Positions 36,647-44,345 of a stretch of DNA of 64,000 nt are shown in pieces. Positions within the stretch are counted from its first letter, which is position 1. Each line of letters begins with the position of its first letter. Source of the DNA: Spirosoma validum (GTDB lineage Bacteria > Bacteroidota > Bacteroidia > Cytophagales > Spirosomataceae); the NCBI RefSeq assembly GCF_014699035.1, contig NZ_JACXAA010000001.1, positions 1,161,384-1,225,383 on the forward strand. Reading direction: 5' to 3'. The position numbers and the translations under genes were made by a program. The notes below the pieces were generated by a model. That model was not told where the DNA came from. It saw only the letters and a list, made by a program, of their open reading frames with translations, and searched no databases.

Positions 36647-38302
36647 TTAGTTTCCTACATAGAGCCGGCCAAGAGACCGATCCTGATCTACTTTCGCGAT
36701 TAAAAAATCATAGAGCGATGAGAAGTAGTTGGTTTGTGCCTCGCGGAGCGATGCTTCTGCGTTCTGCACTTCAATACTTGAACCAACGCCTTCTTTGTAT
36801 TTGATCTGCGATACACGAACAATTTCCTGCGCCAGATCGCGGTTACGTTGCTGGGTTTGCAGCGTTTGCAAACCGTTGTTCAGGGTAATGCTCGCCTGCC
36901 GGATTTGCAGATCGATCGAGTTACGTAACAGTTCACCATTATTTTGAGCCTTCTGCAACGTAATGCGCTTCTGCGCGATTTGATACCGCTTCTGAAACCC
37001 ATCAAAAATGGGTACCTGTAAACTCAGACCTACCGTTCCGAAGTTAAGCCAGGGAGCAGTAATCAGCTGGCTGAAAACGTTACGGCCACTATTATAGCCG
37101 TAATTGGCAAATCCAGACACCGATGGGTAATAGCCTTTCTGTGTCAATTCGATATCCTGTTCAGCCAGTTTGATCTGCGTTTCCAATGTGGAATATTCGA
37201 TCCGGCTTTGGTACTGAAATGTGGGATCAGGCGAAATCAATGGCCGCAAATCCTCAACAGAACGATCCTGAAGTTGCTCCGACAAGGCGATTTCATCATT
37301 AACGCCCAAACCCATCTGGAACTTTAGCAGGGTGTAACTCAACTCAATCAGATTCTGTACGTTCTGCCGTTCGGCGCGCAGGTTGTTAGCTTGCACCTCC
37401 AGCCGTTGCACATCCAGCTTTTCGACGAATCCCTGCTGGTTCATCGCCTTCGTTTCATTGAACAATGTATCCAGACGGCCAATGTTGTAATCCAGCAATT
37501 TAGCTCGTTCTACGGCAACCAACACTCCGTAATAGGCTTTGGCGACCTGCTCAGCCACGGTTACCTTGCTAGACTGCAGATTCCGCTGAGCCAGTTCACG
37601 ATACGTAGCGGCTGCCCGCAAACCAACATTTAAGCTGGCGCTATAGATAACCTGATTTAAGTTGACGGTTGCATTACCTGCATAATTCACTCCAAACTGA
37701 ACCGGTACGGCAGGCGCATCCGGTGACGCATTTTGATCGAAAAAGTTAGCTGGTAAAAACGCCCGCTGGATAATTAGGTTATCGGTGAGCGAAGCACTAC
37801 CGGCAACCTGAGGCAAGGCCCCAGCTTTCGTTTCCTTGATACGTGCTTCGGCGCTTATAGCATCGAGTTGACTGTTCCGTACATTAACATTCTTTTGAAT
37901 AGCAAAGTCAATTGCTTCCTGTAATGTAAAGGACTTACCATTAGATTGTTGATTTGACGGACGTAGTCCCGTTGGTGCAAGTCCTAATCCCGAATTGAAA
38001 TTCGAAATAACGTTAGGCTGAAGATTCACCGGCCCAGTCGCTGGATTCAAGGAAGGAACTGCACCAGCTGCACTAGTATTTGGCTGCCCAGGTACGACAA
38101 CACCCGTTCCTGGCGTAACACCCGGCTCTGCTACGACGGCACCCGTACCAGCGGGCTGCTGTGCTCCAGGTTGCTGACCACTCCCGGCCGCTCCCGTCGG
38201 CTGCTGCCCAACCGAGGGTTGTGTGGGCACCTGTGCCACCACCCTTAGCCAACTTGTCGACAGACAAAGCGCAGCAATCAAGAGTGTACTATTTCTTTTC
38301 AT
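36647..38302 (-). CDS. TolC-family outer-membrane channel
   Basis: Outer-membrane efflux duct, 551 aa. The start at 38302 (MKRNSTLLIAALCLSTSW) gives a signal peptide and overlaps the TetR gene by 14 bp; an ATG at 38338 would add 12 residues. A Gln/Gly/Pro-rich unstructured segment (~28-105) precedes two TolC repeats, each with a long coiled-coil stretch (e.g. NVRNSQLDAISAEARIKETK and the second copy around IRQASITLNNGLQTL). The low-complexity N-terminal segment is not standard for TolC and may pass the periplasm or peptidoglycan. Confidence 0.92.
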   Translation of the reverse strand: MKRNSTLLIAALCLSTSWLRVVAQVPTQPSVGQQPTGAAGSGQQPGAQQPAGTGAVVAEPGVTPGTGVVVPGQPNTSAAGAVPSLNPATGPVNLQPNVISNFNSGLGLAPTGLRPSNQQSNGKSFTLQEAIDFAIQKNVNVRNSQLDAISAEARIKETKAGALPQVAGSASLTDNLIIQRAFLPANFFDQNASPDAPAVPVQFGVNYAGNATVNLNQVIYSASLNVGLRAAATYRELAQRNLQSSKVTVAEQVAKAYYGVLVAVERAKLLDYNIGRLDTLFNETKAMNQQGFVEKLDVQRLEVQANNLRAERQNVQNLIELSYTLLKFQMGLGVNDEIALSEQLQDRSVEDLRPLISPDPTFQYQSRIEYSTLETQIKLAEQDIELTQKGYYPSVSGFANYGYNSGRNVFSQLITAPWLNFGTVGLSLQVPIFDGFQKRYQIAQKRITLQKAQNNGELLRNSIDLQIRQASITLNNGLQTLQTQQRNRDLAQEIVRVSQIKYKEGVGSSIEVQNAEASLREAQTNYFSSLYDFLIAKVDQDRSLGRLYVGN

Positions 38303-38921
38303 AGACAGATAGATTGTACTCATTATTCGGGTTAACATACTGATTGTAAATGGTGAAGCCTTTCTCGGTCAGCATACCTCGTATGAAATGATGCATCAGT
38401 TCATACTGAATTTCGGGCATGGTGTACTGATCCGTTGGAAAGATGTCGTTATTAAATGCCAGCTCTATTTGTTCGACGCGTAGCCGAGCTAAAATAGCTG
38501 GATTTATGTCAGATCGATATAGTCCTTGAGAAACACCTTTTTGGATATTTTCAAGAATAGATCGCATAATTTCGCCTTCTTTATATTGTCTAAACTGTGC
38601 AAAAGCCTGTGGATAATGCCGTTTCAGATCAATCAACAGATTCGGGCTGACCTGGTCGGCATGTTTCTGTATCATCGCTATCACGTGCATGATTTCTTCT
38701 ATGGGATTGTCGGCTTCGATAGCCATACACATCATTTCTGACTGATCTCTACCCATTTTAGTCTCGATCACTTGGGATAAAATCTGCTCTTTGTCGCTGA
38801 AATGCTGATATATTGTCTTCTTTGAAATACCCAGCTGTTTAGCAATGTCTTCCATCGTTACAGAACGAATCCCATATTTCCAGAACAAGCGCTCAGCCTC
38901 TGCTAATATTCTTTCCTTCAT
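38289..38921 (-). CDS. TetR/AcrR family transcriptional regulator
   Basis: Repressor of 210 aa. The N-terminal helix-turn-helix is MEDIAKQLGISKKTIYQHF (~21-39), preceded by the typical AERLFWKYGIRSVT helix and followed by SDKEQIL. The C-terminal ligand domain is divergent, as usual. It is the first gene of the efflux operon and overlaps tolC by 14 bp, so repressor and pump are coupled. A 9+9 bp inverted repeat over its own promoter (38955-38982) is the likely operator, implying autorepression relieved by pump substrates. Confidence 0.93.
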   Translation of the reverse strand: MKERILAEAERLFWKYGIRSVTMEDIAKQLGISKKTIYQHFSDKEQILSQVIETKMGRDQSEMMCMAIEADNPIEEIMHVIAMIQKHADQVSPNLLIDLKRHYPQAFAQFRQYKEGEIMRSILENIQKGVSQGLYRSDINPAILARLRVEQIELAFNNDIFPTDQYTMPEIQYELMHHFIRGMLTEKGFTIYNQYVNPNNEYNLSVYEKK

Positions 38922-38954
38922 TAAGTAAAATAGAACTTTTGCAGGATGAACTTC

Positions 38955-38982
38955 GGAAACTCAAATATAGTTCTGAGTTTCC
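38955..38982 (-). promoter_or_regulatory. Efflux operon promoter with TetR-type operator
   Basis: GGAAACTCA (38955-38963) and TGAGTTTCC (38974-38982) are a perfect inverted repeat separated by 10 bp. The minus-7 match TATATTTG (38962-38969, minus strand) sits inside it, 41 bp upstream of the TetR start, so binding would block transcription. Confidence 0.68.
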
Positions 38983-39093
38983 TATACATTTTAACATTAA
39001 ATGATGAACGGCCTAAAAACTGGCGTGAAACGACCGATTATGCCGATGAACCTGTGAGGCTTAAAACCCGAATTGGGTCATTTGAGGGGTTGA

Positions 39094-40209
39094 TTAACCG
39101 CCAATCTCATAAAAGCGGACATCGGCTTTCACGGAGTTGAGCAGTTCACGAGTACGCTCCGGACGGGCGTCTGTAATAAAGAGCTGGCCAAACGCACCTT
39201 CTTCCATTCGCTGGATCAGCTTGCTAATACGTCGGTCATCCAGCTTATCGAAGATATCGTCTAGCAACAGAATGGGTTTAATTCCCTTCTCAGATTCCAG
39301 AGAATCGAACTGGGCTAGTTTCAGCGCAATGACAAACGTTTTTTGCTGCCCCTGCGACCCAAATTTTTTCAGTGGTACAGATTGGCCGCTGCCATCGCCG
39401 ATCAGAAATGAGTAATCATCTTTATGAATACCCATGGTGGTACGTTGCAGCACCGTATCGCGTCGACGAAAATGCCGGAATTCCTCCGCAAAATTCGGGT
39501 CACTCACTTCCGACTCATACACAATACTCACAATCTCGCGCTCATTGCTCAAATAGGCGTAGTGCTCCCGAAAGCCCGGTAAGAATTCTTCGACAAACTG
39601 TTTCCGACGGTCGTGGATTTTCTGTCCCAAGTCGAGTAGAGGAATGTCATACGTATCAAGCATGTCATTGTCGACCTGATTCCGCTCCGCAAAAAGTTTG
39701 AGCAGACTGTTACGTTGCTTCAGCACCTGCTGATACATCAGGTAATCCCGCAGATAATTTGGATCGAGTTGTGAGAGCACTCCATCGAAAAAATGCCGCC
39801 GGTCTTCACTGTGTTCGCGGACAAGATCGGTATCGTTCGGTGCAATCAGTACGACCGGAAACCGACCAATGTGTTCGCTGATTCGTTCATAGGGCTTTTT
39901 ATCAGCCATAATCACTTTGCGCTGACCACGTTGTAGACTGATGGTAATCTGTACCCGGGTTGGCTGACTATGGTGTTCGTCTTCCTCGAAAATGCCATCA
40001 ATGATAAAATAGTCGGCATCATGTAAAATACTGAATGCGTCCTGGTTCTGGAAAGCACTTTTACTAAGCGCCAGAAAATAAACAGCGTCTAACAAATTGG
40101 TTTTACCACTGCCATTGGGGCCTACAATTACGTTTATCTGCCGCCCAAACACGTATCGTCCGTCCTCATAGTTCTTAAAATTGGTCAGGCTAAGTTTTTC
40201 GAGATACAT
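39094..40209 (-). CDS. recF: DNA replication and repair protein RecF
   Basis: SMC-like ATPase that loads RecA at gaps, 371 aa. Walker A is GPNGSGKTN (~30-38), the signature region is GSQGQQKTFVIALKLAQ, and Walker B with the D-loop is ILLLDDIFDKLD. The N-terminal YLEKLSLTNFKNYEDGRY is diagnostic for RecF. It is transcribed alone, divergently from pdhA, not in a dnaA-dnaN-recF cluster. Confidence 0.97.
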   Translation of the reverse strand: MYLEKLSLTNFKNYEDGRYVFGRQINVIVGPNGSGKTNLLDAVYFLALSKSAFQNQDAFSILHDADYFIIDGIFEEDEHHSQPTRVQITISLQRGQRKVIMADKKPYERISEHIGRFPVVLIAPNDTDLVREHSEDRRHFFDGVLSQLDPNYLRDYLMYQQVLKQRNSLLKLFAERNQVDNDMLDTYDIPLLDLGQKIHDRRKQFVEEFLPGFREHYAYLSNEREIVSIVYESEVSDPNFAEEFRHFRRRDTVLQRTTMGIHKDDYSFLIGDGSGQSVPLKKFGSQGQQKTFVIALKLAQFDSLESEKGIKPILLLDDIFDKLDDRRISKLIQRMEEGAFGQLFITDARPERTRELLNSVKADVRFYEIGG

Positions 40210-40296
40210 AGATGTAGCGGATAACGCGATAATGCGTAATTTCGCGGCAGTCCAATACAGAAGACTCTGTATTAACTAACGTTTTGGTATTGGCAA

Positions 40297-40304
40297 CAAA
40301 GATA
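40297..40304 (-). promoter_or_regulatory. Minus-7 promoter element for recF
   Basis: TATCTTTG on the minus strand, 88 bp upstream of the recF start in the divergent recF/pdhA gap, matches TAnnTTTG. Confidence 0.45.
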
Positions 40305-40376
40305 CGGTCGGTTTGTTAGGTTAATAGGCCTAAGGGCAGTACAAGCGATTGCTGATTTTATCGAACTTCATTCCTC

Positions 40377-41435
40377 ATGGCAAGCGTCAAAGAGAAATCT
40401 GAGCGGGGAACCGCCAAACAAAATGGAAAGGCTCCGGAAGCCGCGAAAACGCAGCATTCGAAAGAGCGGTATATGTACTGGTATGAATCCATGCAGCTGC
40501 AACGGAAGTTTGAAGAAAAAGCCGGGCAGTTATATGGTCAACAGAAAATCAGAGGATTCTGTCACCTTTACATTGGTCAGGAAGCCTGTTCATCGGGCTC
40601 CTATTCGGCTTTAACAAAAGACGACAAATGGATCACTGCCTATCGCGATCACGGCATCCCGCTTGCGCTGGGCTCCGATCCAAAAGCTATAATGGCTGAG
40701 TTATTTGCCAAACAGACGGGTTCGTCGAAAGGCAAAGGCGGTTCGATGCACATCTTCGATAAGTCGGTAAACTTTGTGGGTGGCCACGGGATCGTTGGTG
40801 CTCAGATTCCGATGGGCGCTGGAATTGGTCTCGCTGAGAAATATAACAAGACGGGTAATCTCTGCATTACGTTCATGGGCGATGGGGCCGTTCGCCAGGG
40901 CGCTTTGCACGAAGCTTTCAACATGGCTATGCTCTGGAAAATACCGGTCATTTTCGTTGTTGAGAATAATGGCTACGCCATGGGGACATCTGTTGCTCGC
41001 TCGTCGAACGTAACGGATTTGTACACGATTGCCGAAGCGTATGACATGCCTTCCGAACCGGTTGATGCCATGAGTGTCGAAGCGGTTCATGAAGCCGTCA
41101 GTCGTGCTGCTGAACGGGCTCGTGCTGGCGAAGGTCCAACTTTCCTGGAGTTCCGCACGTATCGCTATCGCGGCCATTCGATGTCTGATCCTCAGAAATA
41201 CCGCAAGAAGGAAGAAGTTGAAGAGTATAAAATGCGCGATCCGATCGAGCAGGTGAAAGCCGCTATTTTGGAAAAAGGTTATGCCTCGGAAGAGGACCTG
41301 GCTGCTATTGATCAGAAAATAAAAGGTATTGTGGACGAGTCTGTTCAATTTGCAGAGGAGTCTCCCTATCCACCTGCCGAAGAAGCTTACAAAGACGTGT
41401 ACATGCAGAAAGATTATCCATTCTTAACTGAGTAG
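40377..41435 (+). CDS. pdhA: Pyruvate dehydrogenase E1 component, alpha subunit
   Basis: Thiamine-diphosphate-dependent E1-alpha of the pyruvate dehydrogenase complex, 352 aa. The TPP motif starts GDG (168-170) and ends NN (197-198). YRDHGIPLALG and KGKGGSMHIFD are the conserved cofactor/interface segments, and YRYRGHSMSDP carries the phosphorylation-loop-like sequence. A 30-residue Lys/Ala-rich N-terminal extension precedes the family core. The beta subunit is not adjacent; a terminator follows directly, so it is a single-gene unit. Confidence 0.96.
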   Translation: MASVKEKSERGTAKQNGKAPEAAKTQHSKERYMYWYESMQLQRKFEEKAGQLYGQQKIRGFCHLYIGQEACSSGSYSALTKDDKWITAYRDHGIPLALGSDPKAIMAELFAKQTGSSKGKGGSMHIFDKSVNFVGGHGIVGAQIPMGAGIGLAEKYNKTGNLCITFMGDGAVRQGALHEAFNMAMLWKIPVIFVVENNGYAMGTSVARSSNVTDLYTIAEAYDMPSEPVDAMSVEAVHEAVSRAAERARAGEGPTFLEFRTYRYRGHSMSDPQKYRKKEEVEEYKMRDPIEQVKAAILEKGYASEEDLAAIDQKIKGIVDESVQFAEESPYPPAEEAYKDVYMQKDYPFLTE

Positions 41436-41489
41436 ATAGCACCCTTTGTTGAGTTTTCCTTTTTTAGGTTCAATTACTTTGAGGTAAAC

Positions 41490-41521
41490 AAAATGTCCAG
41501 GATAAATTTCCTGGACATTTT
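41490..41521 (+). terminator. Terminator downstream of pdhA
   Basis: Perfect 13-bp stem AAAATGTCCAGGA / TCCTGGACATTTT with a 6-base loop and trailing T residues. Confidence 0.9.
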
Positions 41522-41606
41522 TATTTGAACTATTCGCTATTATTAGATGTATGTACATTAAATGTTGATACAATAAATTAATTTAACCTTTTTCACTTTC
41601 AAGATT

Positions 41607-42545
41607 ATGGAAACGCTCATCAATGGTCTTCATCACGTAACGACGTTAGCTGGCGACACACAACGTAACGTTGATTACTACACCGATATTCTTGGTCTTC
41701 GTTTGGTTAAGAAAACCGTCAACTTCGATGCACCGGATGTATACCATCTTTATTATGGTAATGAAACGGGTTCGCCCGGTACGATTCTGACGTTCTTTCC
41801 TTATGGAAATTTACCCCGCGGTCGGAAAGGCGTTGGTCAATTGACGTACACCGCTTTTTCTGCACCGACGGCTTCGCTACGTTTCTGGATGGATCGACTG
41901 CACGAACGTAACATTCCGTATGCTGGTCCTTATAAGCGGTTCTCCGAAACGTATGTGCGGTTTGAAGATTTCGACGGTATGGGTATTGAGCTTGTCTTTA
42001 CCGACGATGACCAACGTCCCGGTTGGGAGAACGGTCGAATTCCGGCGGAGTTTGCCGTTCGCGGTTTTCATACCGTTACGTTAAACGAACTGAATCCTGA
42101 TCGGACGGTGAAACTATTGACGGAGATTATGCAGCATACGCTGGTAGGGGAGGAGGAGGGCCGGTTCCGGTTCAAAGCTGGTAACGGTGGTCCGGGAAAT
42201 TATGTAGACGTGTTGCATTCGCCGAAAGATGTACACGCTCTGCAAGGCGCAGGTTCAGTCCACCACGTTGCTTTCTCGACTGATTCAGATGATACGCAAT
42301 TGATTATCCAACAACAGCTGGCAGAGTCGGGTTATCACGTAACGCCGGTTCAGGATCGCAATTATTTCAACAGCATTTACTTCCGCGAACCGGGTGGAAT
42401 TCTGTTTGAAGTAGCCACGAATCCACCCGGTTTTACGGTCGATGAGCCGCTTGCCGAATTGGGAACAGCGCTGAAATTGCCTTCTCAATATGAACCTCGA
42501 CGGGCAAAAATTGAAGCTGAGTTACCCGAGATAATCGTTAAATAA
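41607..42545 (+). CDS. mhqO: Ring-cleaving dioxygenase (MhqO-like, VOC superfamily)
   Basis: Two-module vicinal-oxygen-chelate enzyme, 312 aa. GLHHVT (8-13) begins module one. Module two begins GSVHHVAFST, and the Glu ligand is in GILFEVATNPPGF. The LGLRLVKKTVNFDAP and PRGRKGVGQ segments are typical of the hydroquinone-type dioxygenase family. It is followed by an mhqD-like hydrolase and a muconolactone-isomerase-like protein, so this region probably detoxifies quinones or catechols. An 80-bp inverted repeat separates it from mhqD. Confidence 0.88.
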   Translation: METLINGLHHVTTLAGDTQRNVDYYTDILGLRLVKKTVNFDAPDVYHLYYGNETGSPGTILTFFPYGNLPRGRKGVGQLTYTAFSAPTASLRFWMDRLHERNIPYAGPYKRFSETYVRFEDFDGMGIELVFTDDDQRPGWENGRIPAEFAVRGFHTVTLNELNPDRTVKLLTEIMQHTLVGEEEGRFRFKAGNGGPGNYVDVLHSPKDVHALQGAGSVHHVAFSTDSDDTQLIIQQQLAESGYHVTPVQDRNYFNSIYFREPGGILFEVATNPPGFTVDEPLAELGTALKLPSQYEPRRAKIEAELPEIIVK

Positions 42546-42560
42546 ATAATGATACTGTCT

Positions 42561-42640
42561 TGTCATTCCGACGAAGGAGGAATCTTCTGGTGAGGCAATA
42601 ACTGTTTATCTACGAAGATTCCTCCTTCGTCGGAATGACA
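42561..42640. repeat. Interspersed 80-bp palindromic element with 27-bp arms
   Basis: Arms 42561-42587 and 42614-42640 are perfectly complementary (outer ends TGTCATTCCGACG and CGTCGGAATGACA) with a 26-base middle. It ends 4 bp before the mhqD start codon. It has the look of a dispersed REP or MITE-like repeat and is AAAA-flanked on the right only. It does not encode protein. Confidence 0.85.
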
Positions 42641-42644
42641 AAAA

Positions 42645-43289
42645 ATGATACATAATCCCAATAATATCCGAACGGCTGGTAAGCCTTTAGAAGAAGCCAA
42701 TAAGGTGATGGTGATGGTTCACGGCCGGGGTGGTTCGGCGAATGATATCTTGTCGTTATCACACTATATTCAGGATAAAGATTTTGCTTTTATTGCTCCC
42801 GAAGCGCAGGGTAATACGTGGTATCCATACTCATTTCTTCGACCGCTCCAGGAAAATGAACCTTATCTATCCTCGGCGTTGGAAGTCATGGCAAGCCTGC
42901 GTGCCCGCTTACAATCGGACTTTAATTTTAAAATGGCCCAGATTTATTGGCTTGGTTTTTCGCAGGGTGCCTGTCTGATGCTGGAATACGCAGCACGTAA
43001 TGCGGTCGAGTACGGAGGAGTTTTTGGCCTGAGTGGCGGGCTAATTGGACCGACTGAAACACCCCGAAACTACGAAGGTTCGTTCGAAAAAACACCTATT
43101 TTTCTGGGATGCAGCGACCGTGATTCGCATGTTCCGAAAGAGCGGGTTTTGGAATCGGAGCACGTATTTCAGAAGATGGGAGCAAACGTAACGACGAAAT
43201 TATATCCAAATTTTCCGCACACGATTAACGAAGATGAGCTAAACATCGTTAATTTGCTGATAGCAGGAGAGCAACAATCAGTCTCCTGA
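42645..43289 (+). CDS. mhqD: Phospholipase/carboxylesterase-type hydrolase (MhqD-like)
   Basis: Serine hydrolase with alpha/beta fold, 214 aa. HGRGGSA (26-32) is the oxyanion loop, the nucleophile is GFSQG with Ser106, the acid is probably Asp156 or Asp158 in GCSDRDS, and His190 in FPHTINED completes the triad. In Bacillus, MhqO and MhqD are co-regulated in quinone/catechol resistance, and the same pairing here supports that role. The start codon lies 4 bp after a palindromic repeat, so ribosome access may be influenced by it. Confidence 0.85.
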   Translation: MIHNPNNIRTAGKPLEEANKVMVMVHGRGGSANDILSLSHYIQDKDFAFIAPEAQGNTWYPYSFLRPLQENEPYLSSALEVMASLRARLQSDFNFKMAQIYWLGFSQGACLMLEYAARNAVEYGGVFGLSGGLIGPTETPRNYEGSFEKTPIFLGCSDRDSHVPKERVLESEHVFQKMGANVTTKLYPNFPHTINEDELNIVNLLIAGEQQSVS

Positions 43290-43305
43290 TCTGTACTTAA
43301 CAGTA

Positions 43306-43608
43306 ATGCTTATGAGCCAATACATGGTTGAATTTGACCTTCCGGCTGTACTGGATGAAGGGTTTGAGAACCGCATTCCCGCCCAACGGCTCAAAGTGGA
43401 AGAACTCATGGAGAAGGGTTTTTTATTGTCCTACTCCCTTTCGGTAGATCGCCAGAAGCTTTGGTGCATCTTCAAAGCCGATTCAGAATTAGAAGTGATG
43501 GAATCAATTTCGGAATTTCCGCTCATTAAATACATGACGCCGATGATTACCGAGCTTATGTTTCACAACATGATTGCCGCTCGAATTCCGCTCTTTTCAT
43601 TGAATTAA
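43306..43608 (+). CDS. Muconolactone delta-isomerase-like small protein
   Basis: Protein of 100 aa (or 98 from the second ATG at 43312) resembling the muconolactone isomerase/ferredoxin-like dimeric family: QYMVEFDLPAVLDE, RLKVEELMEKGFLLSYSL, KLWCIFKADSELEVMESISEFPL, YMTPMITEL. Starting 16 bp after mhqD, it probably completes a ring-cleavage-associated operon. Whether it isomerises muconolactone is unproven; no other beta-ketoadipate gene is nearby. Confidence 0.78.
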   Translation: MLMSQYMVEFDLPAVLDEGFENRIPAQRLKVEELMEKGFLLSYSLSVDRQKLWCIFKADSELEVMESISEFPLIKYMTPMITELMFHNMIAARIPLFSLN

Positions 43609-43616
43609 TTGTCGTG

Positions 43617-43645
43617 AAAAACCCTCCTGAAAAGAGGGTTTTTTT
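43617..43645 (+). terminator. Terminator of the mhqO-mhqD cluster
   Basis: AAAAACCCTC / GAGGGTTTTT stem with a 7-base loop and a run of T residues, just after the stop codon of the isomerase-like gene. Confidence 0.9.
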
Positions 43646-43660
43646 ATTGCTCACAAATTG

Positions 43661-43668
43661 TACTTTTG
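43661..43668 (+). promoter_or_regulatory. Minus-7 element upstream of the barstar-like gene
   Basis: TACTTTTG matches TAnnTTTG and lies between the terminator at 43617 and the barstar-like gene. A transcript from it would carry the parS-like palindrome in its leader. Confidence 0.4.
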
Positions 43669-43744
43669 CAGGTGTGATTTCAGTAAATATAGCTATGTAA
43701 CCGGGTTTTCGCTGGTTACATAAGTATACAATCGCTTGATAATC

Positions 43745-43760
43745 AGTTTCACGTGGAACT
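43745..43760. other. parS: parS-like centromere site
   Basis: AGTTTCACGTGGAACT has the ParB half-sites GTTNCACGTGNAAC exactly (43746-43759). This is the sequence class recognised by chromosomal ParB in many bacteria. It is intergenic and about 14 kb from the proposed origin, a typical distance. ParA/ParB genes are not in the window. Confidence 0.65.
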
Positions 43761-43804
43761 TTACCCTACGCAAGTCTCGTACTGAAAAATATATAAAAAA
43801 TCGA

Positions 43805-44248
43805 ATGAGTCCCAATATTCTTATCTGCCAGTCGGAGCGCGAGTTGGAAACCCTTTTCGCCAACTATTTTATCGCTCATATTGACGGCAAAAAAGTCATT
43901 ACACTACGTCAGTTTTATGAGGAAATAGCCGACCTTCTTGAGATTCCTGATTTTGGGTTCAGTCTGGATGCGCTAAATGACTCGCTAAATGATTTGCAAT
44001 GGCTTGATGATGAGCGAATTGTGTTATATTTTACCAATACCGATGAGTTTATCAGCAAAGAACGTGATCCAGCTAAAATTGGGAGCGTGTTAAACGTACT
44101 GGACGCCACCGCCGAAGACTGGAAATGGACGGACGATGAGCTGGAAGACAAAAAAGAAATCGTAATCGTTTTTGAGGATAGCCCACGTATACGCAAGCTG
44201 CTGGATAACGAAACTATAGCGTATAAACTGATCAGCGAAATACAGTAG
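43805..44248 (+). CDS. Barstar-like protein
   Basis: Acidic cytoplasmic protein of 147 aa starting at ATG 43805; a TTG at 43736 would run back over the parS-like site. HIDGKKVITLRQFYEEIADLL resembles the barstar motif that begins DG..I.....F.......L, and the following FGFSLDALNDSLNDLQWL matches the family's WDAL.D.L region. Barstar proteins inhibit barnase-like ribonucleases. No barnase gene is next to it; the following gene is an ATPase. It is therefore an orphan immunity-like protein or a diverged member with another partner. Confidence 0.75.
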   Translation: MSPNILICQSERELETLFANYFIAHIDGKKVITLRQFYEEIADLLEIPDFGFSLDALNDSLNDLQWLDDERIVLYFTNTDEFISKERDPAKIGSVLNVLDATAEDWKWTDDELEDKKEIVIVFEDSPRIRKLLDNETIAYKLISEIQ

Positions 44249-44345
44249 CTGCTGGATTAAAAAGAGCAAAAGCTATCATTTTATATTAAAATTGCGATTC
44301 AATACGCAAAATTAATACTATTATTGCTGCGACAATCGCAGATTT

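Noticed and set aside
35501..38921. Efflux operon as a genomic island
   Set aside because: TACGT motif density and base composition match the neighbourhood, and no mobility genes or direct repeats flank it.
39094..40209. recF as marker of the origin
   Set aside because: dnaA and dnaN are not adjacent and no DnaA-box cluster is near it; the cluster after mnmG is far stronger.
43736..43804. TTG-started extension of the barstar-like gene
   Set aside because: It would translate through the parS-like palindrome, and the extra residues do not resemble the family.
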